Shown: one piece after another, positions 33,546 through 42,435 of the stretch
How the letters are laid out: each line of letters starts with the position of its first letter
Numbering within the stretch: the first letter of the stretch is position 1
Notes under the pieces: generated by a model
Told to the model about the DNA's origin: nothing
Database searches by the model: none
Seen by the model: the letters and a program-made list of their open reading frames with translations, nothing else
NCBI GenBank assembly: GCA_900542145.1
Contig: UQMF01000014.1
Location: 1-63,443 of the forward strand
Origin: an uncultured Oscillospiraceae bacterium
GTDB lineage: Bacteria > Bacillota > Clostridia > Oscillospirales > Ruminococcaceae
DNA: 63,443 nucleotides
Direction: 5' to 3'
Program-made: the position numbers and the translations under genes

Positions 33546-33686
33546 TAGCTTTTTTATATTTTTTTATATTTTTCTGAGATTTTTTTCAGCCCAGCTTCCG
33601 GCACGGTAGTATTATGCCCGGGAGGTCGTGGAATATGCAAAAAAATACGCCCCGGGATCCCGGAGCGTATTCTGTGAACTGAATCA

Positions 33687-35231
33687 TCAGAGCTTGCTGA
33701 TCTTCTCGTTGATCTCGTTGATACGAGTGTCGATCTGGGTGAAGTACTCAGCGTTCAGCTGTGCGTATGTCTTATCACCAGACAGGTATACAGTCTTGGT
33801 CAGAGCCTCGACAGGCGACTCAGCCTTGCCTGCGTCTGCGATGTCGTTACCGATACCGTTCTTGAAGTCGAAGATAGGAGTGATCTTGCTGGTGCCGTCA
33901 AGAGTGGTCTGGCTGTAGATGAAGTCGAGGTTGTAGTCGGTCCAGCCGTACTTGTCCTTAGCCTGCTTTCTGGAAGTAGCAGTTACTTCAGGGTCAAGGG
34001 AGGTGGTTACGCAGCAGTCGATCCATGCGGCAACGCCGTTAGCGTTCGTGGAGCCCTTGCACCACATCAGAGCGTCCTGCTTCATGAAGTGGTAGTACTT
34101 GTCAGCCTGCGGATCTCTCGGATAAGGAACAACGCAGATCTCGTCGTCGTTCCAGCTGAATCTGTCAGCAAACTTCTTCAGACCGGAATCGCCCTCGAAT
34201 TCCCATGTGCCGCCGTTAGCGTAGAACAGGATATTGCCCTGTGCCCACAGCTTCGGGTTAAGGGACCAGCCGTTCTCCTGGATCGGCCATCTGAGGTTTT
34301 CGGACTGGAGTGTGGACAGCAGATCCATTGCTCTCTGAACGTTGGCGCTGTTCATGTTGTTTACGAGCTTACCGTTCTCAATGCTTATGATAGGCGTACC
34401 GGTGGATACCAGAAGCTCGATCTCGGTGTGGAAGCCCTCGGTCACATATCTGTCATCGCCGGACTTCTGGAATGCTCTTGCCATCTCAAGGAAGGTATCC
34501 CATGTCCAGTTGTCGTTCTCAAAAAGCTCACGCGGATCCTGAAGGCCTGCGTCCTCAATAACGCTCTTTCTGTAGTACAGCAGGGAGTCGAAGGAGACCT
34601 CGTAAATAGCGCAGTACTGCTTGCCGTTCAGCTCGAACTGATCCATTACGTCCTTTGCAGGAGCCCATTTATCAGTTGTGAGGTCGACAATGCCGTCGAT
34701 CGGCTGATATCTGCCCTGGAGAGCGCCGTAAGGATAGTCACGGATCTCAAACGGGAACAGGTCAGGAGAGTCGCCCGCCTGGATAGCTGTAGCCAGCTTG
34801 TCGTAGCGGGAGTTGTAGTCGGTGTACATGTAGTCGAAAATTCTTCCGGTGTGGTCGTAATTCTCGCTCTTCTCGATACCCTTTGTGGGGATACCGTATA
34901 CTTCCTTGAACAGCTCTGCGTTTGCAGCGGTCTCGTCGATCTCCCACCAAGCCATCCACTTGATACGGGTGTCGACCTCAAGGTCGGGGTTGTCGAGCTT
35001 GTCAGCTGCGTTTTTTGCAGCTTCCTGAACGTCGGGGTCGGTGTCGAATGTTGCTGTTGTTACAGCGGATACCGGCGCGTTGTTGCCGGAAGTGCCGTCG
35101 GCGTTCGGTGCGTCAGCGTTGGATACGCCGGAGTTGCTGCCGGAAACTGCGGGTTCCTCGTCGCATGCGGTCAGCGACAGGATCATTGCAGCAGCGAGCA
35201 CGCTGGCAGCAGCGGTCTTGAACTTGTTCAT
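33687..35231 (-). CDS. Extracellular solute-binding lipoprotein (family 1, probably oligosaccharide)
   Basis: A 514-aa lipoprotein. The N-terminus MNKFKTAAASVLAAAMILSLTAC has lipobox SLTAC and is followed by a Ser/Asn/Thr-rich linker. The body is a large type 1 binding protein: AIQAGDSPDLFPFEIRDYPYG, KQYCAIYEVSFDSLLYYRKS, WTWDTFLEMARAFQ, GNILFYANGGTWEF and KYYHFMKQDALMW are typical of clostridial carbohydrate-binding subunits. GGAGG precedes the ATG at 35231; the open frame upstream is not used. It has its own promoter, and no permease or ATPase gene is beside it, so it either works with a transporter encoded elsewhere or acts as a sensor. Confidence 0.87.
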   Translation of the reverse strand: MNKFKTAAASVLAAAMILSLTACDEEPAVSGSNSGVSNADAPNADGTSGNNAPVSAVTTATFDTDPDVQEAAKNAADKLDNPDLEVDTRIKWMAWWEIDETAANAELFKEVYGIPTKGIEKSENYDHTGRIFDYMYTDYNSRYDKLATAIQAGDSPDLFPFEIRDYPYGALQGRYQPIDGIVDLTTDKWAPAKDVMDQFELNGKQYCAIYEVSFDSLLYYRKSVIEDAGLQDPRELFENDNWTWDTFLEMARAFQKSGDDRYVTEGFHTEIELLVSTGTPIISIENGKLVNNMNSANVQRAMDLLSTLQSENLRWPIQENGWSLNPKLWAQGNILFYANGGTWEFEGDSGLKKFADRFSWNDDEICVVPYPRDPQADKYYHFMKQDALMWCKGSTNANGVAAWIDCCVTTSLDPEVTATSRKQAKDKYGWTDYNLDFIYSQTTLDGTSKITPIFDFKNGIGNDIADAGKAESPVEALTKTVYLSGDKTYAQLNAEYFTQIDTRINEINEKISKL

Positions 35232-35288
35232 CAATAAACCTCCATTAAGTAAAATGTTAAAGCAGGGACAAATAAATTGTCTAGTTAC

Positions 35289-35317
35289 ATTATACAGTAA
35301 TTTGCGTAATAATGCAA
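35289..35317 (-). promoter_or_regulatory. Promoter of the solute-binding lipoprotein gene
   Basis: Minus strand: TTGCAT (35317-35312), 17-bp spacer, perfect TATAAT (35294-35289). Confidence 0.75.
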
Positions 35318-35420
35318 TATCTATAATAGATAATTTAAACCCGGCTTCTTTGTGCAAAATCGCATAGCAAAGTTACTGCAATTACTTAATGTTCGGTAAA
35401 ATTACTTAATTTAATTTCAC

Positions 35421-35927
35421 CTATTTTTCATATTCCGCTGACGTTGAAGTCGTGTCTGCTGCGGATCTCACGGCATTTGCCGACAGTCCTGCGAGGACCT
35501 CCGCGACCTGCTCCGGGATCTCCGCGCCGTCCTTCACCGCCTGAACCGCCGCGGTCAGCTGCTCGTCGGTGAATCCAGCCGCCTTGAGGTCGTCGGAATA
35601 CTGCGCCAGCACCTCGTCCGCGTTGTCCGGAGTGATGACGGTGCTGCTCTGCACGGTGGGTATCTGCATTCCGTTGGCGTCGATGGTGTAGTCGCTGGTG
35701 TAGATAAGCTCGCCCACCGGCACGAACTCGTATCCCTCCCCGGAAAGCAGCTCCAGCACCTGCGGAAGCGCCTGGGTGGTGTTCTCAAGATCGTTGTGGA
35801 AGAGCACGATCGACCCGGATTTCACGCCGCCGGTGACCTTTTTGACGATCTCCTCGGGGGTGGGTTCCTTCCAGTCTATGCTGTCACCGCTCGATATGGA
35901 TGGAAGGTGGCTTATAAAAGGAAGCAC
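35421..35927 (-). pseudogene. C-terminal fragment of a polysaccharide deacetylase
   Basis: From about 35895 the frame reads DSIDWKEPTPEEIVKKV, GSIVLFHNDLENTTQALPQVLE and GYEFVPVGELIY, which is the end of a NodB-fold peptidoglycan/chitin deacetylase (PdaA-type; the H-N-D segment contributes the last metal-site region). The rest is a helical tail ending EYEK. The NodB motif 1 (TFDD) and motif 2 (HxxxH) that must lie upstream are missing, and sequence before 35895 does not match, so the gene is decapitated. No ribosome binding site is seen at the nominal ATG (35927). Confidence 0.75.
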
Positions 35928-36205
35928 TGGTCAAATTGCGTATATGTCCCGTGCTGTGTCGAACTAAAAGCAGGCCTGACTTCTTTCAACAATTATCTTT
36001 ACGTTTCTTTGAATAAATGTGTCTTGTTAGTAAAATTAGCATAATAATCACAAAACTGACAGCACGGCACACGCGCGATCTATTTGTGACGTATCCTTAA
36101 TCAGTATGTCCAAATATGGCTTGCAGTATTTTGCACTTGTTCACGACTTATTATTTAGTTGAGCGGAAAGCTCAATAGAATATTATTTATTATTAGGAGG
36201 TTCAT

Positions 36206-37156
36206 ATGGCGGTTATAGAATACGACAATCAAAAAGAACTGATGCTCAGCGGTGAGGACAAGCTGACTAATGTGCCGCAGGAGTTCATCATTGTTACCAA
36301 TATGACCGATGATACGGTATACGTTTCAAAGGATCCGGATATCGCTGACAGACTGGACGATAACGAGGTAATGGTGGTGGAGCCGGGTTGTTCTGGGTGC
36401 AATCCAAATTCATGGGGATTGAGCGATCATTGTTATTTTCTGGGTAGCGGACGAGTTGGGATAGAGTTTATCAGCAACGAGCACGACGGACTTTGCAGGG
36501 CGCTTTTACTGACTGCAAAGTCTATGAAATCGGAGAATTTGCTGGACAACCCGGATTTTCACCTTAACCAGAGAGGACAAAGCATATATACAGGGATATC
36601 GGCATATACTTACACCGTGGACAGATGGTGTATCTGGAAATACAACTGCGACAATTACGGCACAGTTACAGTAAACTATGACGGTTCGATTGCTGTGGAC
36701 GGAACGATGGGCGCCGATGACGCAATACTCACTCAGGTGATAGCAGACGGCGCAAATCTTGTCGGAAAAACAGTTACTTTGTCACTTGAGGTGAGCGAGA
36801 TAAAAGGTACCATAAGTATTCAGCAGCACGGAAATAAGCTGAGTACGCTGAATATCTCTGCGCCGGGCGTGCATACAATTACATTTGATTGGGGTAATAC
36901 GCCTAATCACCGTCTGGTGATCAACAATACCAATTGCACCCATTATACGCTCAGGTGGATAAAGCTGGAGAAGGGCGCTGATATGACGCCGTTCAAGGCT
37001 CCCGACACTGCTATGGAGCTGCTGAAATGCCAGCGTTACTACCAGGTGCGCAGCAACGGCAGCGCAGCCGCTATGGATCTCCGCCCTGTGATGAGGGCAG
37101 TTCCCTCAGTGACCGCAAGATCCGATGGAAATTACGCTTACAGCTCCGATTTATAA
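36206..37156 (+). CDS. Phage tail-fibre/appendage-like protein
   Basis: A 316-aa protein. The N-terminal 110 residues are a beta-rich domain (VPQEFIIVTNMTDDTVYVSKD). The rest contains ENLLDNPDFHLNQRGQ, YTVDRWCIWK, ILTQVIADGANLVGKTVTLS and LRWIKLEKGADMTPFKAPDTAMELLKCQRYY. This 'LLDNPDF...NQRG...YTVDRW...KLEKG...ELLKCQRYYQ' layout is known from phage tail-fibre and collar proteins that carry carbohydrate-binding folds. The usual C-terminal part after CQRYYQV is short, so it may be trimmed. No other phage gene is adjacent. A palindrome TTGAGC/GCTCAA (36158-36174) precedes it and AGGAGG is at 36195-36200. Confidence 0.7.
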   Translation: MAVIEYDNQKELMLSGEDKLTNVPQEFIIVTNMTDDTVYVSKDPDIADRLDDNEVMVVEPGCSGCNPNSWGLSDHCYFLGSGRVGIEFISNEHDGLCRALLLTAKSMKSENLLDNPDFHLNQRGQSIYTGISAYTYTVDRWCIWKYNCDNYGTVTVNYDGSIAVDGTMGADDAILTQVIADGANLVGKTVTLSLEVSEIKGTISIQQHGNKLSTLNISAPGVHTITFDWGNTPNHRLVINNTNCTHYTLRWIKLEKGADMTPFKAPDTAMELLKCQRYYQVRSNGSAAAMDLRPVMRAVPSVTARSDGNYAYSSDL

Positions 37157-37236
37157 TTCGTTTCGCCGTGCCCGGTTATCTGCCGTGCACGGCGTTCCTT
37201 TGTGTTATCAATGAGGATTGTGGGTTGTTTTGCCTA

Positions 37237-37265
37237 TTGACAAATAACCTGTTTGGTTGTATAAT
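37237..37265 (+). promoter_or_regulatory. Consensus promoter of the glycan operon
   Basis: Perfect TTGACA (37237-37242), 17-bp spacer, perfect TATAAT (37260-37265). Genes from 37338 to 56081 run in one direction with short gaps or overlaps, so this promoter probably drives all of them. Confidence 0.85.
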
Positions 37266-37337
37266 ACAATAGGATTTCTATTGGATATTCCATTGGCGTG
37301 AAAATGTTATATCTTGTTTTGGTATGCTTGAGGGAAT

Positions 37338-38126
37338 ATGAAGAATAAGCTGAAAAAAATAGCAATGCTGTTTAGCAAGAATCGTTTTTTGTTTGAAGAA
37401 CTCGTTAAAAGAGATTTTACAAAAAAATATAAACGTACAGTTCTGGGAATGCTCTGGAGTGTGCTTGGTCCACTGATGACGCTGGCGGTTATGGCTATTG
37501 TGTTTTCTCAGTTCTTCGGCAGGGATATACCGCATTATGTTATCTACCTGTTCTGCGGAAATCTGCTGTACAGTTTCTTTAAGGAATCCACTTCCACGGG
37601 AATGACTGCATTGTACGAAAATGCCAGCATATTTTCCAAGGTGAATGTGCCGAAATATATGTTCCTGTTGTCAAAGAATGTTTCGGCTCTGATAAATTTC
37701 GGGATCAACGTCGTCCTGCTGTTCGTGTTCTGCATTATTGATGGCGTGGCGTTCAGCTGGAAGTTCATCATGCTGCTGTATCCCGTTTGCTGCCTTGTGG
37801 TGTTCAACCTGGGGGCAGGGCTGATTCTTTCCGCCCTTTATCTTATGTTTAGAGATCTGAAATATCTTTATGATATCTTCACGCTCATGCTGATGTACGT
37901 TTCGGCGATCTTCTATTCAATAGATGTTTACGATCAGCAGGTTCAGTACTTGTTCTATCTAAATCCGCTGTACGTTTACATCAGATATTTCCGCAAGATA
38001 ATCTTGGATGGTGTGATCCCTAAGTTCTCGTTCCATCTGCTTGCGGCAGGATATGCGCTGGTAGTACTTGCTGTCGGTGCGCTTATTTATAAGAAGAAAA
38101 ACTACAAATTCCTATACTACATCTGA
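37338..38126 (+). CDS. wzm: Polysaccharide ABC exporter permease (Wzm/TagG type)
   Basis: A 262-aa ABC-2 membrane protein with six hydrophobic segments. The N-terminal phrase ELVKRDFTKKYKRTVLGMLWSVLGPLMTLAVMAIVFSQFF (shown here in parts: RDFTKKYKRTVLGMLWS, then GPLMTLAVMAIVF) is the signature of O-antigen and teichoic-acid exporters, and NPLYVYIRYFRKI closes it. It exports a lipid-linked polysaccharide with the ATPase encoded next. It is the first gene of the glycan operon; ATG follows GAGGG. Confidence 0.92.
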   Translation: MKNKLKKIAMLFSKNRFLFEELVKRDFTKKYKRTVLGMLWSVLGPLMTLAVMAIVFSQFFGRDIPHYVIYLFCGNLLYSFFKESTSTGMTALYENASIFSKVNVPKYMFLLSKNVSALINFGINVVLLFVFCIIDGVAFSWKFIMLLYPVCCLVVFNLGAGLILSALYLMFRDLKYLYDIFTLMLMYVSAIFYSIDVYDQQVQYLFYLNPLYVYIRYFRKIILDGVIPKFSFHLLAAGYALVVLAVGALIYKKKNYKFLYYI

Positions 38127-38137
38127 TCGGAGAAAAA

Positions 38138-38914
38138 ATGAATCAGGTAATAATTGAAGCAAAAGATGTTTCCGTCAGATATATAACCGGCGATCTTAGA
38201 AATATCGGTCTGAAGGAATACGTCATGAAAAAATTGACGCGCACTTATCACGCTGAGGAGTTCATAGCGGTGAATGGTGTGTCGTTTACACTTTGTCAGG
38301 GCGATATGTTGGGAATCGTGGGGACTAACGGAGCGGGGAAATCCACGCTGCTTAAGGTGGTGACGCAAATTATGCGGCCGTCCACCGGATATGTAAGGGT
38401 GAACGGAAGAATAGCCGCATTGCTGGAGCTTACCAGTGGGTTTGACGGCGATCTTGACCTGAAAGAGAATGCATATCTCCGCGGAGCCATGCTTGGCTAT
38501 ACCCGTGAGTTCATGGACAAAAAATACCCGGAGATATTGAAGTTTTCTGAGCTTGAAGAGTTTGAGCATCGTCCGTTCAAGCAGCTTTCGAGCGGAATGA
38601 AAGCGCGTATCGCGTTTTCCATTGCCAGTATGATTGAGCCGGAGATACTCATTCTCGACGAGGTGCTTTCTGTAGGCGATGGTGCATTCCGCGATAAGAG
38701 CGAGGCGAAAATGCGCGAGATAATTCAAAACGGAAAAGCAACAATACTCGTTTCCCATGCATTGGATCAGGTACGCAGACTGTGCAATAAAATACTGTGG
38801 CTGGATCATGGCAGGCAGGTGGCATTCGGCGACGCAGACGTGCTTTGCGACGCTTATCAGGAGTTCCTGGTAACCGGGATCCTGCCCGATATCCGGAGCG
38901 ATAATGATGTATGA
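38138..38914 (+). CDS. wzt: Polysaccharide ABC exporter ATPase (Wzt/TagH type)
   Basis: A 258-aa ATPase with Walker A GTNGAGKST (about residues 64-72), the family-specific LLELTSGFDGDLDLKENAYLRG stretch (in parts), signature LSSGMKARI, Walker B ILILDEVLSVGD and switch VSHALDQ. It lacks the C-terminal carbohydrate-recognition domain found in long Wzt proteins, so export should not depend on a terminal cap. The stop overlaps glf by 11 bases. Confidence 0.92.
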   Translation: MNQVIIEAKDVSVRYITGDLRNIGLKEYVMKKLTRTYHAEEFIAVNGVSFTLCQGDMLGIVGTNGAGKSTLLKVVTQIMRPSTGYVRVNGRIAALLELTSGFDGDLDLKENAYLRGAMLGYTREFMDKKYPEILKFSELEEFEHRPFKQLSSGMKARIAFSIASMIEPEILILDEVLSVGDGAFRDKSEAKMREIIQNGKATILVSHALDQVRRLCNKILWLDHGRQVAFGDADVLCDAYQEFLVTGILPDIRSDNDV

Positions 38915-39995
38915 TTATCTAATAGTGGGCGCCGGGCTTTTTGGCTCGGTGTTTGCACATGAAATGACCGCGCGCGGAAAGCACTGCCTTGTTATAGACC
39001 GACGTTCCCATATCGGCGGAAACTGCTTTACGGAGTCAATCGAGGGAATAAACGTTCACAGGTACGGCGCGCATATATTCCACACATCTGACCGGAGAGT
39101 CTGGGATTATGTCAATCAGTTTGCTGAGTTCAACAATTTCATCAACGCACCCATAGCGATATATAATGACGAGTTGTATAATCTGCCTTTCAACATGAAT
39201 ACTTTTAGCCGAATGTGGGGAGTGAAATCCCCGGAGGAGGCAAAACGCGTCATTGACGAGCAGATAAGCAGCCTTGATATCGGAGAGCCGCAGAATCTGG
39301 AGGAGCAGGCGCTGCTATTGGTCGGCAGAGATGTCTACGAAAAGCTGGTAAAGGGCTACACGGAGAAGCAGTGGGGGCGTCCCTGCAAGGAGCTTCCTGC
39401 GTTTCTTATAAAAAGGCTTCCGCTGAGGTTCACGTTTGATAACAATTACTTCACGGACAGATGGCAGGGAATTCCGATCGGCGGTTACACGCAGATATTT
39501 GAAAAGCTGCTCAGCGGCTGTGATGTACGCCTTGAAACGGATTATTCTGCGGTGAAGAACCAAATTCGGGCGGCAAAAACCGTGTGGACAGGGCGGATCG
39601 ACGAGTTTTTCGGAGGCTGTTTCGGCAGCCTTGAGTACCGCTCCCTGCGCTTTGAAACGGAAGCTCTGGACTGCCCTGACTGGCAGGGGAACGCCGTGGT
39701 TAACTACACATCGGCGGAAGTTCCGTTCACGCGTATCATCGAGCACAAGCATTTTGAATTCGGAACGCAGCCCAAAACTGTTATAAGCCGCGAATATCCC
39801 GTGGAATGGGCTGACGGCGCAGAGCCGTTCTATCCAATAAACAACGAGCGAAACAATGCGCTCTACGGGCAATACAAACGGCTTGCCGCCGACAGGACAG
39901 ACGTTATCTTCGGCGGACGGCTGGGTGAGTACAGATACTACGATATGGACAAGGTTATTGCGGCGGCGCTTTCAGCTGCTCGAGGTCAGTTGTGA
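38904..39995 (+). CDS. glf: UDP-galactopyranose mutase
   Basis: A 363-aa flavoenzyme that interconverts UDP-galactopyranose and UDP-galactofuranose, so the glycan should contain galactofuranose. It has the FAD-binding YDYLIVGAGLFGSVFAHE, DRRSHIGGNCF, YGAHIFHTSD, FNMNTFSRMWG and a C-terminal NNERNNALYGQYKRLA, with GRLGEYRYYDMD closing the FAD site. Length is normal. Two ATGs (38904, 38907) are possible. Confidence 0.95.
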   Translation: MMYDYLIVGAGLFGSVFAHEMTARGKHCLVIDRRSHIGGNCFTESIEGINVHRYGAHIFHTSDRRVWDYVNQFAEFNNFINAPIAIYNDELYNLPFNMNTFSRMWGVKSPEEAKRVIDEQISSLDIGEPQNLEEQALLLVGRDVYEKLVKGYTEKQWGRPCKELPAFLIKRLPLRFTFDNNYFTDRWQGIPIGGYTQIFEKLLSGCDVRLETDYSAVKNQIRAAKTVWTGRIDEFFGGCFGSLEYRSLRFETEALDCPDWQGNAVVNYTSAEVPFTRIIEHKHFEFGTQPKTVISREYPVEWADGAEPFYPINNERNNALYGQYKRLAADRTDVIFGGRLGEYRYYDMDKVIAAALSAARGQL

Positions 39996-40021
39996 GCTGC
40001 TGTAATCATTAAGGTGATATT

Positions 40022-41080
40022 ATGAAAAAACTGCTTGAAAAAAATAAGGGAATGAAGATTCTGGTAACGGGGCACACTGGGTTTAAGGGCTCATGGCTCT
40101 GCAAGACGCTTATCATGGCAGGCGCAGAGGTTACTGGATTTGCTCTTGAACCTCCGACGGATCCTAATCTGTTTTCAATCTCAGGCATAGAGAAAAATAT
40201 GCGTTCGGTCATCGGTGATATACGAGATCTGGAAATGCTGAAAAAGACGGTGGCGGAATGCAGACCGGAGATCGTGATACATATGGCGGCGCAGCCCATA
40301 GTGCGTGAAAGCTATGCCGATCCCGTATACACATATCAGACCAATGTCATGGGAACGGTGAACGTCTGCGAAGCTATAAGACACTGTCCCGACGTCAGGT
40401 CGTTTGTTAACGTGACAACAGACAAGGTTTACCGAAACAACGAATGGGAATGGGGATACAGGGAAACGGATCCGCTCGACGGGTACGATCCGTATTCCAA
40501 TTCAAAATCCTGTTCCGAGCTTGTTACTTCATCATATGCAAAATCGTTTCTTGTCGGGAACGGAGTTGCGGTTTCTACCTGCCGTGCAGGTAATGTTATC
40601 GGCGGTGGCGATTTTGCTAAAGACAGAATAATCCCCGATTGCGTCAGGGCAATGGAAAAGGGCGAGCAGATCCTACTGCGTAATCCGTATTCCACTCGCC
40701 CTTATCAGCATGTCTTAGAGCCTGTTACTGCGTATCTCATGCTGGCGTTGAAACAGCTGAATGATCCATCGCTTGCAGGTAACTACAATGTGGGTCCTGA
40801 TGACAACAGCTGCGTCAATACCGGCGACCTCGCAGACTTATTCTGCGAAAAATGGGGTAACGGAGCATCGTGGAAAAATGTCAGTGAGAAGAATGCACCG
40901 CATGAAGCTAATTTCCTGAAGCTTGACTGCTCCAGGATAAAATCAATCCTTGGCTGGGAACCCAAATGGAGCATTTCGGAAGCAGTTGAAAAGACTGTGG
41001 AATGGAGCAAGGCTTATATTTCACATGCCGACACCGTTGCCGTAATGGAAAAACAAATCAAAGAATATTTAGGAGAGTAA
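40022..41080 (+). CDS. rfbG: CDP-glucose 4,6-dehydratase
   Basis: A 352-aa extended SDR that converts CDP-glucose to CDP-4-keto-6-deoxyglucose. It has the NAD motif VTGHTGFKGSWL, HMAAQPIVRESYADP, the catalytic TTDKVYRN with YDPYSNSKSCSEL (Tyr and Lys of YxxxK), and STCRAGNVIGGGDFAKDRIIPD, which is diagnostic for this enzyme. It is followed by RfbH and RfbF, the other two enzymes of the route to CDP-3,6-dideoxyhexoses. Confidence 0.95.
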   Translation: MKKLLEKNKGMKILVTGHTGFKGSWLCKTLIMAGAEVTGFALEPPTDPNLFSISGIEKNMRSVIGDIRDLEMLKKTVAECRPEIVIHMAAQPIVRESYADPVYTYQTNVMGTVNVCEAIRHCPDVRSFVNVTTDKVYRNNEWEWGYRETDPLDGYDPYSNSKSCSELVTSSYAKSFLVGNGVAVSTCRAGNVIGGGDFAKDRIIPDCVRAMEKGEQILLRNPYSTRPYQHVLEPVTAYLMLALKQLNDPSLAGNYNVGPDDNSCVNTGDLADLFCEKWGNGASWKNVSEKNAPHEANFLKLDCSRIKSILGWEPKWSISEAVEKTVEWSKAYISHADTVAVMEKQIKEYLGE

Positions 41081-41085
41081 TTTGC

Positions 41086-42423
41086 GTGTTTGAGAATATG
41101 ACTGAGCAGCAGGCCCGTGAGCAGATACTGAAACTCACAGAGGAATACTGTAATACATTTCACAATAAGAAAAAGCCGTTCACAGAGGGCGACAGGATCC
41201 CGTATGCTTCAAGAGTATACGATTCCAAGGAGATGGTAAATCTGGTGGACAGCTCGCTGGAATTCTGGCTGACCTCCGGCAGATATACCGACCAATTTGA
41301 GAAGAAACTCGCCGAGTATCTTGGCGTAAGATACTGCGCGCTTGTGAATTCCGGTTCCAGCGCAAACCTGACCGCATTTATGACCCTGACTTCGCCGCTG
41401 CTGGGCGACAGAGCCATCAAACGCGGCGACGAGGTTATCACTGTTGCTGCAGGTTTTCCCACAACCGTAACTCCGATGATACAGTTCGGTGCGGTGCCTG
41501 TTTTTGTTGATGTCACCATTCCCCAGTATAACATTGATGTTGATATGTTGGAAAGTGCGCTTTCCGATAAGACAAAGGCGGTCATGATCGCGCATACGCT
41601 CGGCAATCCGTTTGACCTCGCTTCCGTAAAGGCTTTCTGCGACAAGCACGGATTATGGCTGGTGGAGGACAACTGCGACGCCCTCGGTTCTCAGTACACC
41701 ATAAACGGTGAAAAGAAGTTCACCGGCACCATCGGCGATATCGGAACGTCCAGCTTCTATCCCCCTCATCATATGACCATGGGAGAGGGCGGCGCCGTGT
41801 ATACAGACGATCCGCTTCTGTCAAAGATAATCAAGTCTATGCGCGACTGGGGACGCGACTGCGTATGCAAATCCGGCTGCGACAATATGTGCGGTCATCG
41901 CTTCGACAGGCAGTACGGTGAACTTCCGTTAGGATATGACCACAAGTACGTTTACTCACATTTCGGATACAATCTCAAGGCTACGGATATGCAGGCTGCA
42001 ATCGGCTGCGCACAGCTTGAGAAGTTCCCGACGTTCGTCGAGAGAAGAAAGCATAATTTTGCAAGGCTTAAAGAGGCGCTTCTTGTTGCACAGGACAGAC
42101 TCATTCTTCCTGAAGCGGCAGAAAACGCCGATCCGAGTTGGTTCGGTTTCCTTATCACTTGCAGGAATGGCGTTGACAGAAATTCTGTTGTTCGTTATGT
42201 TGAGAGCAAGGGAGTTCAGACAAGAATGCTGTTTGCTGGCAATCTCACGAAGCACCCCTGCTTTGACGAAATGAGAAAGACTGGTGAAGGCTATCGAATT
42301 GTCGGCACTCTAAAAAATACCGATAGAATCATGAACGATACGTTTTGGATAGGAGTGTACCCGGGAATGAGCGACGAGATGATCGACTATATGGCAAAAA
42401 CCATACTTGAAGCGATCGGTTAA
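41086..42423 (+). CDS. rfbH: CDP-6-deoxy-L-threo-D-glycero-4-hexulose-3-dehydrase (E1)
   Basis: A 445-aa PMP-dependent, [2Fe-2S] enzyme that removes the 3-hydroxyl from CDP-4-keto-6-deoxyglucose. The PLP-lysine position carries histidine (SSFYPPHHMTMGEGG), the hallmark of E1. Clustered cysteines in DCVCKSGCDNMCGHRF plus an upstream Cys (NCDALGS) supply the iron-sulfur site. The start is GTG at 41086, 9 bases after AGGAGAG; this gives the standard family length. E1 needs a reductase (E3/RfbI-type flavoprotein or another electron donor), and none is encoded in the window. Confidence 0.95.
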   Translation: MFENMTEQQAREQILKLTEEYCNTFHNKKKPFTEGDRIPYASRVYDSKEMVNLVDSSLEFWLTSGRYTDQFEKKLAEYLGVRYCALVNSGSSANLTAFMTLTSPLLGDRAIKRGDEVITVAAGFPTTVTPMIQFGAVPVFVDVTIPQYNIDVDMLESALSDKTKAVMIAHTLGNPFDLASVKAFCDKHGLWLVEDNCDALGSQYTINGEKKFTGTIGDIGTSSFYPPHHMTMGEGGAVYTDDPLLSKIIKSMRDWGRDCVCKSGCDNMCGHRFDRQYGELPLGYDHKYVYSHFGYNLKATDMQAAIGCAQLEKFPTFVERRKHNFARLKEALLVAQDRLILPEAAENADPSWFGFLITCRNGVDRNSVVRYVESKGVQTRMLFAGNLTKHPCFDEMRKTGEGYRIVGTLKNTDRIMNDTFWIGVYPGMSDEMIDYMAKTILEAIG

Positions 42424-42435
42424 GGAGCAATAGAA

